From positions 1 to 5,063 of the forward strand of contig DQCG01000170.1 of NCBI GenBank assembly GCA_003533825.1: a DNA stretch of 5,063 nt, read 5' to 3'. Shown one piece after another: positions 1-5,037 of the stretch. Within the stretch, counting starts at the first letter, position 1. Every line of letters starts with the position of its first letter. The notes under the pieces are model-generated. The model did no database searches and was not told where the DNA came from. It saw nothing but the letters and a program-made list of their open reading frames with translations. This stretch comes from Phycisphaerales bacterium (GTDB taxonomy: Bacteria; Planctomycetota; Phycisphaerae; Sedimentisphaerales; Anaerobacaceae). Position numbers and translations under genes: made by a program.

Positions 1-10
1 GTTCTTTTTC

Positions 11-35
11 GACGCTAAATAATGAATCCGGCGTC
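11..35 (-). other. Distal 3'-flank inverted repeat, copy A
   Basis: GACGC (11-15) and GCGTC (31-35) form a 5-bp inverted repeat about 75 bases past the stop codon of the 115-aa gene. The equivalent repeat in the other copy (4570-4594) differs at two arm positions but still pairs in minus-strand RNA. There is no U-run directly after it, so it is not a standard intrinsic terminator. It could be a 3'-end or processing structure, or chance given the short stem. Confidence 0.35.
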
Positions 36-55
36 TCTAAAACGTGGGAGTGCAG

Positions 56-85
56 AGGAGGCAGAGTCTCAACACTCTGACTCCT
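56..85 (-). terminator. Conserved 3' hairpin after the 115-aa gene, copy A
   Basis: On the minus strand, AGGAG-t-CAGAGT, loop gttgag, then ACTCTG-c-CTCCT folds into an 11-bp stem with one internal U/C mismatch, starting 4 bases past the stop codon at 89. A matching hairpin lies at 4615-4644. Position just after the stop suggests transcription termination or mRNA 3'-end protection. The nearest T-run (TTTT) is roughly a dozen bases beyond the stem, so a classical Rho-independent terminator is not clearly present. Confidence 0.5.
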
Positions 86-88
86 GTC

Positions 89-436
89 TTATAAGATGGA
101 AGTCGATGGGGGTGCTCTGGGAGTAATTGAACAGGCCCACTCATCGCAGTGTACAACCGCCAAGTGGGGCAAGGATTGCGAGACAAAAAAACGCTCAGCG
201 TTTAACAACACAGGACCGTTACTCGCTCCTGTCGAATTATGACCCGCTAAAAATGTACAGGCCGGGCATGGAGCATTAGAGGATATAGTATTGGCTGTGT
301 CGGAATGTTGATCGCCAAACATATGTTCTTCAGTGTGGAATAAATCAACTGAAGTGGCAACAAACAAATATGCGGCAAAAATCGCAATCGATGCTGTTTT
401 ATGCAACCTAACCTTTTTTTCCGATGAGCTGGACAT
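89..436 (-). CDS. Small membrane-anchored CPxC/His-rich protein, copy A (115 aa)
   Basis: Unrecognised by name. The N-terminus is basic (KKVRLHK), followed by a hydrophobic segment at about residues 14-30 that looks like an uncleaved anchor or signal peptide, so the rest should face the periplasm. Just after it come clustered acids and histidines (DLFHTEEHMFGDQH: H34, H38, H44), then a CPAC motif (C57, C60), H66, H91, H96, C97 and C102, and a C-terminal PRAPPS segment. Hydrophobic start, histidines, C-P-x-C and a terminal R-x-P-P recall small periplasmic proteins of the DUF2946 kind, often suspected of metal handling; this is a resemblance from memory, not a search hit. The ATG start is well bounded because an in-frame TGA lies three codons upstream; GAGAG just before it is a weak ribosome site. 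The gene follows the 4Fe-4S gene after a 402-bp gap and is a near-duplicate of the gene at 4648-4995. Confidence 0.82.
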   Translation of the reverse strand: MSSSSEKKVRLHKTASIAIFAAYLFVATSVDLFHTEEHMFGDQHSDTANTISSNAPCPACTFLAGHNSTGASNGPVLLNAERFFVSQSLPHLAVVHCDEWACSITPRAPPSTSIL

Positions 437-492
437 ATTCTCTCATTCGCCTTGTGTATCGTGCTATCACATACCTATTCCATGAATAATCA

Positions 493-520
493 ATGTTAAC
501 ACTTAAAAACTGCGTGTCAA
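493..520 (-). promoter_or_regulatory. Candidate sigma70 promoter for the 115-aa copy A
   Basis: On the minus strand a perfect TTGACA (plus 515-520) is followed after 16 bases by TAACAT (plus 493-498), which matches four of six positions of TATAAT. The start codon at 436 lies about 57 bases past the -10 element, giving a leader of about 50 bases. The corresponding region upstream of the other copy shows no similarity, so the two copies would be expressed from different promoters. The -10 match is weak. Confidence 0.4.
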
Positions 521-563
521 GCGAATTTCACTCAAAAGAAGAAGCAGTAATAATATAAAACTC

Positions 564-821
564 AAGGGCCAAGGGGAAAGATCATGGGGGGCCTCTATTA
601 TGTATATGGCTAATGAATTGCTGTCGATCCCGATTACTGTGGAGATTTTTTGTGAAATTTTTCTTGAATTGATAGCACAAATCGAGACTGCAGCAAGATT
701 ACAGAGAGTGCTACTCGGTAGCCAATTGTCATTTGTTGCGTAATCACGGGAAAACTCAAATTTAACTTTTGAATCTGCTGCAACAGTAGGTCAGAAGCTC
801 CGATTGACTAACTTGGCCCTT
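564..821. repeat. 258-bp interval bounded by perfect 10-bp inverted repeats
   Basis: AAGGGCCAAG at 564-573 and its exact reverse complement CTTGGCCCTT at 812-821 bracket an interval with no supported gene. The right arm begins 18 bases from the stop codon of the 4Fe-4S gene. Pairing does not continue into the interval and I see no convincing target-site duplication outside it. A small non-autonomous element (MITE-like) or a long-range RNA stem are both possible; chance is not excluded. Confidence 0.35.
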
Positions 822-838
822 AAAGAACTTAAAGCAGA

Positions 839-2032
839 TCATTTTTTTGAAGTGCGCCGTCTCTGAGGTATCGCGCAAGAGGTTTTAGAAAATACAGAAC
901 CATATCGGATAGCATCCTGGGGGCATACATTTAGGCATCGGGCGCAACTAAAGCAATCAGCGGCAAACAGCTTATCAGCTACTATGCCTTTAGCGGCCTG
1001 GCTTGGGCAGGCCTCGATGCACAGCCCACATTCCGTGCACTTCTCGTGGTCGATCTTCACCCTCGTCAAGCTGACCCGTTCGACAATCCACGAGAGAAAA
1101 CCAAAAGGACAGATAAGATAACAAAACGGCCGATATATCAAAAGCGCCAGAATTAGAAACACAACAACTGTCACCAGCATCAGCCAATGGTCGAAATCCA
1201 GACTGAACAAATTAAACGGGTTGAGATAATGGTAAATCACAAACCCCTTTCTGCCGCCGACAATACCGAAAAGAAACAACAGCATTACAAAAAACAATCC
1301 GCCCCTTATCGTATTCGTCAGCCAAAACGGTGTCTTCCAACGCTTCATCTTGCGCAGGAGAGGAAGACTGTAGACCAATTCCTGCAGCGCTCCGAACGGG
1401 CAAGCCCATCCGCAGATAAGCTTATTCCCGATGACGGCCAATACAACAAAAAAGACCAAAGCGAGCAATTTGCTGATCACAGACGGATACAACCCCACCA
1501 TGGACTTAAAGACTTTAACTATCCCTTCCATTGGATTTGGGGCTTTACCGAGCACGAAACCACATACAACCACGGCAGCAAGCAGGCATGCAATATATGG
1601 GATTCGCGGATACCACAGTTTGCGCTCGGAGATATTTGCATTATCCGGCCGACCAAGGCAAGTCAGATACACCAAACCAAACAGCACGATTGCCGCAAAT
1701 AGGTAATATTTCAGTCCTGTCAAGCGGTGAGAAAGGATATGTGCAACCGCATGGTCCAGTTGTTCCTGAGATATCCCCAATTCATTGAGGGGTTTTCTCT
1801 TCGGCGTCTCCAGTGGCAAAGCAAGCTCACGTGCCAAGCCCTTACCCGTGACACCCAGTTTTGGGGCAATTTCCCGGATGCCCATACTTATCGTGAATTC
1901 GCTTCCTGCCTGACTGGGCCTGTCAGGTTCGAATAATATGCCGAGGGCGATAATTAGAAGCCCCGCGGCGACGCTCGCGATAAACCACAGTTTTTGTCGT
2001 GTTGATAGTTTTGCCAGATACGTATAGTCCAT
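839..2032 (-). CDS. NapH/NosR/CcoG-type membrane 4Fe-4S electron-transfer protein (397 aa)
   Basis: Predicted inner-membrane iron-sulfur protein that would pass electrons between the quinone pool and a partner enzyme. About six hydrophobic helices are visible: 14-34, 107-126, 143-162, 182-205, 243-259 and 282-300. Two CxxxCP motifs follow helices 4 and 6 (C207/C211 in CGWACPFG; C304/C308 in CYLICPFG), as in the Fer4_5 family. The C-terminus has two complete ferredoxin motifs, C332-C335-C338-C342-P and C360-C363-C366-C370-P. With an N-in topology, all Cys motifs fall on the cytoplasmic side, as expected for NapH. Unusually, residues 35-105 form an extra, probably periplasmic helical segment (LGVTGKGLARELALP, then a LGIS motif). 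AAGGA (plus 2041-2045) sits 8 bases before the ATG. The family is secure; the partner is unknown, since no reductase, maturation or oxidase genes are in view. NapH, NosR-like, CcoG-like and other polyferredoxin roles all remain open. Confidence 0.93.
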   Translation of the reverse strand: MDYTYLAKLSTRQKLWFIASVAAGLLIIALGILFEPDRPSQAGSEFTISMGIREIAPKLGVTGKGLARELALPLETPKRKPLNELGISQEQLDHAVAHILSHRLTGLKYYLFAAIVLFGLVYLTCLGRPDNANISERKLWYPRIPYIACLLAAVVVCGFVLGKAPNPMEGIVKVFKSMVGLYPSVISKLLALVFFVVLAVIGNKLICGWACPFGALQELVYSLPLLRKMKRWKTPFWLTNTIRGGLFFVMLLFLFGIVGGRKGFVIYHYLNPFNLFSLDFDHWLMLVTVVVFLILALLIYRPFCYLICPFGFLSWIVERVSLTRVKIDHEKCTECGLCIEACPSQAAKGIVADKLFAADCFSCARCLNVCPQDAIRYGSVFSKTSCAIPQRRRTSKK

Positions 2033-2066
2033 TGTATCGTTCCTTCAATTGTAATCCATCCGCCCA

Positions 2067-2094
2067 ATTTTATCTGATTTCCCTTGAACGTCAA
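2067..2094 (-). promoter_or_regulatory. Candidate sigma70 promoter for the 4Fe-4S gene
   Basis: On the minus strand TTGACG (plus 2089-2094, five of six to consensus) and TAAAAT (plus 2067-2072, five of six) are 16 bases apart. The leader to the ATG at 2032 would be about 28 bases and includes the AAGGA ribosome site. It suggests the 4Fe-4S gene is transcribed separately from the secreted-protein gene upstream. Confidence 0.5.
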
Positions 2095-2105
2095 ACTTAA
2101 TCCTC

Positions 2106-2122
2106 AAAAACATCGGCCGATG
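2106..2122 (-). terminator. Palindrome plus T-run, possible terminator of the 508-aa gene
   Basis: CATCGGCCGATG (2111-2122) is a perfect 12-bp palindrome, followed on the minus strand by TTTTT (plus 2106-2110). As RNA it could form only a short stem with a 4-base loop, so termination would be weak. It lies about 80 bases past the stop of the secreted-protein gene and just upstream of the candidate promoter of the next gene. A second small inverted repeat, CGCC-aaaa-GGCG, lies at 2138-2149. An operator role for the palindrome is an equal possibility. Confidence 0.35.
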
Positions 2123-2198
2123 GATCCTCGCATCCTTCGCCAAAAGGCGGTTTCGTCAAGACATCAGGCTTTTACCCAACCCTCTTTGGTTCCGGCAG

Positions 2199-3725
2199 CT
2201 ACCAATTGCACTGACACCGGCCATCTTGCGGATTATTGCATTTGAGCCATTCATCGGCAAACACAACCAGATCAAGGAGGTCAACATAGCAATCTCGATT
2301 CAAGTCAGAATCAATACCGAAGCCGCTTTGCCACATGCCGTGACAAGTCGAAGGTCTGTATCCAAGGTCTATAAAGGCCGAGAAGTCACAGTCTGGATTG
2401 TTTGGATCATTGCACTTGGTGAAATCTACTGTGAACCTTGCGTAGTCTAAGAAGTCGATTCGGCAATCCCTATGGAGGTCGGACCGCAGATTCCACCCGT
2501 AGTAAGTTACGTCATCGCAAGTATTTGGTTCAACAACAACTGCTGAAGCAAAGGAATCAAAGAACATTCCGGTATCCGGAGCGGCCGTTTCGCGATGCAC
2601 TTTTATGTAGTGGACTTCCTCGTCGAAAAGGCCGTCAAAGTCGAAGCAGGCGTCATAAAGCATTCCAGGTGTGCCCGGCACACCGCCATCGCGACCGGCT
2701 ATTTCGCCTATTTTGGCAAAGTCGTTGCCATCAACGCTCGCCCATATCGATGCTCTGGCTTTGTAACCACAGTGAAGGCGAATGACCAAATCGTCTGCAT
2801 CTTCATAATCTTGCAGGCCGATATCAAACCATACAATTATCTCCTGGTCCTCGTTCAAAGCCCCCCCGCCTTTCCATCCCGCCACATAGTCGCAATCAAT
2901 TGTCTCCTGGCCGTGTTCATCCGTACTCCAGGCATCCATATCGCCGTTTTGGTCGCAGTCATTGGGCCCAAGGACCCACCATGCTGTATTGGGATCCATA
3001 AAGACACCACCGGTACACCCCGGTTTGCCGAACCTTTGAATTCTTGGCGTGAAGCTCACAACTCTGTCGGCCCAGTTCTGTCCCTTCACGTAAGCACCAC
3101 CAGTCAGATCGGCTGATTCAGGTACACTGCCGACCGCATCAAAAAACATACCAGAGCCCTGGCCTGATACAACCCGTTCAAACCTGATGTAATGCAGGTT
3201 ATCGAGTATCCCGAAGTCCAGTGTCACATACCGGTCCAACCCGTTCGCATCAGGTTCGTGGAAGAACCCTTGCTTACCTGGGATATGCCCCTTCGCCCCG
3301 GAAATACTGCCAATTAGCTCAAAACTGCTCCCATCTACACTGCCGTAGACGTCCGATTTACAGGTAGCTCCTCCGTACACTTTCACCGCAATGTCGTCCC
3401 CATCAATATTCAGCAACGCAACTTCGAAGTAGAGCGTAAAAGAAGCGTCTCCTGTTCCTTTCCAGCCCGCGACGTAATCATTGTCGTCAGCATCCCAGGC
3501 ATATCCATTGCCGTCAACATCTGAATTTGGAGGACTGAGAACGTAAACAAGCGCATCCGCATCAGTCGCCGTCCCGTTATAATTCTGAATGTTGCCGCTC
3601 CAAGCCGCCAGACTATCCGCCCAGTTCTGACCGCCAACCAAACCGGCGTTGGCTAGTCCTGCACTAAGCATGCAAAGCACCAGCGATACTAACCCAATGT
3701 TTTTATATGTATTCGTCGATTTCAT
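2199..3725 (-). CDS. Secreted two-domain protein with C-terminal dockerin-like repeats (508 aa)
   Basis: Exported protein with a signal peptide: K2 and K8, hydrophobic residues about 10-24, probable cleavage after ANA at residue 27. Two related domains follow, about 31-200 and 214-396. Both start GQNWAD, share YVAGWKG, an SVDG-x-x-F-x-x-IG segment and an HYI...GMFFD ending, and are rich in D/N turns such as DVDGNG and DQNGD. The pattern suggests a beta-sandwich, perhaps galactose-binding-like, as in large surface proteins. Two dockerin type I-like calcium-binding repeats close the protein: SDLHRDCRIDFLD (415 on) and SDLNRDCYVDLLDL (473 on), each ending in W or F and a KCN motif. No catalytic motif was seen, so binding, adhesion or matrix attachment is more likely than catalysis. 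The ATG at 3725 is preferred over the upstream GTG at 3767 because AAGGAG lies 9 bases before it and the signal peptide then starts at residue 1. It follows the prepilin-like gene by 67 bp, possibly in one operon. Confidence 0.88.
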   Translation of the reverse strand: MKSTNTYKNIGLVSLVLCMLSAGLANAGLVGGQNWADSLAAWSGNIQNYNGTATDADALVYVLSPPNSDVDGNGYAWDADDNDYVAGWKGTGDASFTLYFEVALLNIDGDDIAVKVYGGATCKSDVYGSVDGSSFELIGSISGAKGHIPGKQGFFHEPDANGLDRYVTLDFGILDNLHYIRFERVVSGQGSGMFFDAVGSVPESADLTGGAYVKGQNWADRVVSFTPRIQRFGKPGCTGGVFMDPNTAWWVLGPNDCDQNGDMDAWSTDEHGQETIDCDYVAGWKGGGALNEDQEIIVWFDIGLQDYEDADDLVIRLHCGYKARASIWASVDGNDFAKIGEIAGRDGGVPGTPGMLYDACFDFDGLFDEEVHYIKVHRETAAPDTGMFFDSFASAVVVEPNTCDDVTYYGWNLRSDLHRDCRIDFLDYARFTVDFTKCNDPNNPDCDFSAFIDLGYRPSTCHGMWQSGFGIDSDLNRDCYVDLLDLVVFADEWLKCNNPQDGRCQCNW

Positions 3726-3734
3726 CTTTTCAAT

Positions 3735-3740
3735 CTCCTT
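3735..3740 (-). promoter_or_regulatory. Ribosome binding site fixing the start of the 508-aa gene
   Basis: AAGGAG on the minus strand, with 9 bases between GGAG and the ATG at 3725. It lies inside the frame if the upstream GTG at 3767 is used, which argues for the shorter form. Confidence 0.7.
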
Positions 3741-3792
3741 CAAGACCCTTTCATCCTGAACACCCACAGATTCTCATTTTGATTGTAGGCTT

Positions 3793-4515
3793 TCATTTCT
3801 TCTCGCTCCAAAAATAAGTATAACACTCCTCTCGACCCATAGGTACGTCCTTCTCTATCATGGCCCCTGTATGGCCGTCCAGAAATAGTAAATTTATGCT
3901 GTCTCTGTGCCGATATTCGAAATTAACTGCCGGGCAGGCTTCATACAAAACGACGGCCCGTGCCGAGTAGTAGCCATTGCCATCACACAATGCAAGTGTG
4001 TCGAATGGTCTATGGAACTCACTCACACGTCTGCGATTTCCCAGGATGCCGCCCCTGTTGGACAAACGCCATGTTCCATTCATCATGTAGCTTAACGCGT
4101 ACGGGCGCTGCGCTGGAGGAAACACCGGCGACTCGTCCCGTGTCATTGTTGGGTCCCTGTGTGACGGGCAGGTGAGAACCGTTCGATCTGCAGGCGGTCC
4201 GAGAATATTATCGTCTGCATCTCGCTGGGGTTTCACATCCATCCTCGCTAGGAAGCCTCTGTTTAGGTACCAGTTGTCCTCAGAAGTCTCGTCGGATTTG
4301 TCGCGCGGTTCAGCAGGGGGAAGCCACTGGTCGTTATCATCGATATAGCTTACAAGCGCCAAGCCCAGATTGCGAAGGTTTGACCCACATGCCACACGCC
4401 GCCCCTGCGCCCGGGCCAAATTGAGGCTTGGGAGCAGAATGGCTATGAGTAGCGCGATAATGCTTATCACCACCAAGAGTTCTATAAGCGTGAATCCCTT
4501 TTTTCCACCACACAT
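3793..4515 (-). CDS. Prepilin-like protein with H-X9-DG domain (240 aa)
   Basis: Type IV pilin/type II secretion pseudopilin-like protein. The leader MCGGKKG precedes FTLIELLVVISIIALLIAI; the prepilin peptidase would cut between G7 and F8, leaving E12 as glutamate 5 of the mature protein, and the hydrophobic helix spans about 9-30. A polar stretch LARAQGRRVACGSNLRNLGLAL follows, standard for planctomycete members. Later come a TCPSHRD segment (C116) and an exact H-x9-DG motif (H203, D213-G214), the C-terminal signature of the large planctomycete family related to DUF1559. These proteins are highly amplified in that phylum; their individual roles are mostly unknown. The ATG at 4515 is chosen over the in-frame TTG at 4530 because GGGAG lies 5 bases upstream and the leader then has normal length. 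It sits between the 115-aa gene and the secreted dockerin-like protein, so it could belong to a surface or secretion function with the latter. Confidence 0.93.
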   Translation of the reverse strand: MCGGKKGFTLIELLVVISIIALLIAILLPSLNLARAQGRRVACGSNLRNLGLALVSYIDDNDQWLPPAEPRDKSDETSEDNWYLNRGFLARMDVKPQRDADDNILGPPADRTVLTCPSHRDPTMTRDESPVFPPAQRPYALSYMMNGTWRLSNRGGILGNRRRVSEFHRPFDTLALCDGNGYYSARAVVLYEACPAVNFEYRHRDSINLLFLDGHTGAMIEKDVPMGREECYTYFWSEKK

Positions 4516-4520
4516 GATCG

Positions 4521-4525
4521 CTCCC
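4521..4525 (-). promoter_or_regulatory. Ribosome binding site for the prepilin-like gene
   Basis: GGGAG on the minus strand, 5 bases before the ATG at 4515. It supports this start rather than the TTG codons at 4525-4530, which would overlap the site. Confidence 0.55.
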
Positions 4526-4569
4526 AACAACCAATTGCATTAGTTCTTCATGCACTGAGCCAAACTATC

Positions 4570-4594
4570 GACGCCGTATGATGAATCCGGCGCC
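4570..4594 (-). other. Distal 3'-flank inverted repeat, copy B
   Basis: In minus-strand RNA, GGCGCC (plus 4589-4594) can pair with GGCGTC (plus 4570-4575) over six positions, one being a G-U wobble. The corresponding repeat in the other copy has A-U at that position and one pair fewer. It lies between the 115-aa gene and the prepilin-like gene. Confidence 0.35.
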
Positions 4595-4614
4595 TCTAAA
4601 ACTTGGGATTGCAG

Positions 4615-4644
4615 AGGGAGCAGAGTCTCAACACTCTGACTCCT
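4615..4644 (-). terminator. Conserved 3' hairpin after the 115-aa gene, copy B
   Basis: Minus-strand GGAG-t-CAGAGT, loop gttgag, ACTCTG-CTCC. The 6-bp inner and 4-bp outer stems of copy A are kept, but two substitutions turn the internal mismatch into a single bulged base. It starts 4 bases past the stop codon at 4648. There is no immediate U-run. It could attenuate read-through into the prepilin-like gene or protect the mRNA 3' end. Confidence 0.5.
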
Positions 4645-4647
4645 GTC

Positions 4648-4995
4648 TTATAAGATAGAAATCGATGGAGGTGCTCTGGGAGTAATTGAATAGGTCCACT
4701 CATCGCAGTATACAACCGCTAAGTGAGGCAAGGATTGCGAGACAAAAAGACGCTCAGCGTTGAACAACGCTGGACCGTTACTCGCTCCCGTCGAATTATG
4801 ACCCGCTAAAAATGTACAGGCCGGGCATCGAGCATTAGAGGATATAGTGTTGGCTGTGCCGGAATGATCATCGCCAAACATATGTTCTTCAGTGTGGAAT
4901 AAATCAACTGAAGTGGCAACAAACAAATATACGGCAAAAATCGCAATCGATGCTGTTTTATGCAACCTAACACGTTTTTTCGATAGGTCAGTCAT
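4648..4995 (-). CDS. Small membrane-anchored CPxC/His-rich protein, copy B (115 aa)
   Basis: Paralogue of the protein at 89-436: 99 of 115 residues are identical by hand count. The same layout is seen: basic start, hydrophobic segment 14-30, DLFHTEEHMFGDDH (H34, H38, H44), CPAC (C57, C60), H66, H91, C97 and a terminal PRAPPS. Five of the 16 changes fall in residues 2-8; residues 9-21 are identical. H96 and C102 of the other copy are Y96 and Y102 here, so the CPxC pair and most histidines are kept but one potential Cys/His site is lost. The ATG is bounded by an in-frame TAG four codons from it (three codons lie between stop boundary and gene). No clear Shine-Dalgarno site is seen. Function is unrecognised; a periplasmic metal-related role is inferred only from residue content. 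The intact frame in both copies argues against a recent pseudogene. Confidence 0.82.
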   Translation of the reverse strand: MTDLSKKRVRLHKTASIAIFAVYLFVATSVDLFHTEEHMFGDDHSGTANTISSNARCPACTFLAGHNSTGASNGPALFNAERLFVSQSLPHLAVVYCDEWTYSITPRAPPSISIL

Positions 4996-5003
4996 ATTTA
5001 TCT

Positions 5004-5037
5004 ATTGGCACTAACTATATCATAATTACACGCCAAT
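5004..5037. promoter_or_regulatory. Inverted repeat ATTGGC-22-GCCAAT upstream of copy B
   Basis: Perfect 6-bp arms at 5004-5009 and 5032-5037 are separated by 22 bases, 8 bases upstream of the start codon at 4995. The AT-rich spacer contains TATGAT on the minus strand, a possible -10 element, but I find no good -35 element at normal spacing. The arms could be an operator flanking the promoter. No such repeat is present before the other copy. The arms are short, so chance is possible. Confidence 0.3.

Larger units (their letters stand above)
9..436 (-). repeat. Direct long repeat, copy A (115-aa gene plus 3' flank)
   Basis: This segment matches 4568-4995 in the same orientation at a constant offset of 4559, with no net insertion or deletion. 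By hand count about 38 of 428 positions differ (about 91% identity); from 89 to about 410 only about 19 differ (about 94%). On the low-coordinate side, matching breaks down at positions 1-8. On the promoter side it breaks down within the first eight codons, around 412-436, and no similarity is apparent upstream of the start codon. The unit is a complete small gene with its 3' untranslated flank but not its promoter. No transposase or flanking target duplication is visible, so a gene duplication or a lineage-specific paralogue family fits better than an insertion sequence. Confidence 0.93.
437..838. other. 402-bp gap without a convincing gene
   Basis: This lies between the stop of the 4Fe-4S gene and the start of the 115-aa gene. 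It holds a sigma70-like promoter candidate (493-520), a pair of perfect 10-bp inverted repeats (564-573 and 812-821), and a small perfect hairpin GCTAC-tcg-GTAGC (710-722). Two short open frames overlap: 47 codons on the plus strand from ATG 600 to TAA 743, within a frame open from 507, and on the minus strand a frame of about 56 codons containing only a 32-codon ATG-started piece. Neither has a clear ribosome site or recognisable product, and I do not call either a gene. No tRNA or known riboswitch was recognised. Confidence 0.6.
4568..4995 (-). repeat. Direct long repeat, copy B (115-aa gene plus 3' flank)
   Basis: Counterpart of 9-436, same orientation. The proximal hairpin region and body of the gene are strongly conserved; the first eight codons and everything upstream are not. 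On the other side the match ends about 52 bases before the prepilin-like start codon. The two copies bracket about 4.1 kb carrying three unrelated genes. Confidence 0.93.

Noticed and set aside
1187..1702. 171-codon open frame on the plus strand
   Set aside because: It is fully antisense to the strongly supported 4Fe-4S gene, its product is a low-hydrophobicity K/Q/H-rich string without a motif, and no ribosome site was noted.
2438..3116. Two overlapping plus-strand frames of 115 and 173 codons
   Set aside because: Both are antisense to the secreted dockerin-like protein, whose signal peptide, domain duplication and repeats are convincing; the frames show no family features.
3725..3767. GTG start 14 codons further upstream for the 508-aa protein
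   Set aside because: It would bury the AAGGAG site inside the gene and put a charged extension before the signal peptide.
4515..4530. TTG start for the prepilin-like protein
   Set aside because: The GGGAG site lies between it and the ATG at 4515, and the ATG gives a standard short prepilin leader.
2199..4540. TGCAATTGGT shared by the end of the 508-aa gene and the leader of the prepilin-like gene
   Set aside because: The match is only 10 bases and flanking similarity fades at once, so it does not support a recombination junction or a remnant of a dockerin end.
9..4995. Composite transposon or insertion sequence with the long direct repeats as ends
   Set aside because: No transposase, no terminal inverted repeats on the repeat units and no target duplications; the repeats carry an intact non-transposase gene.
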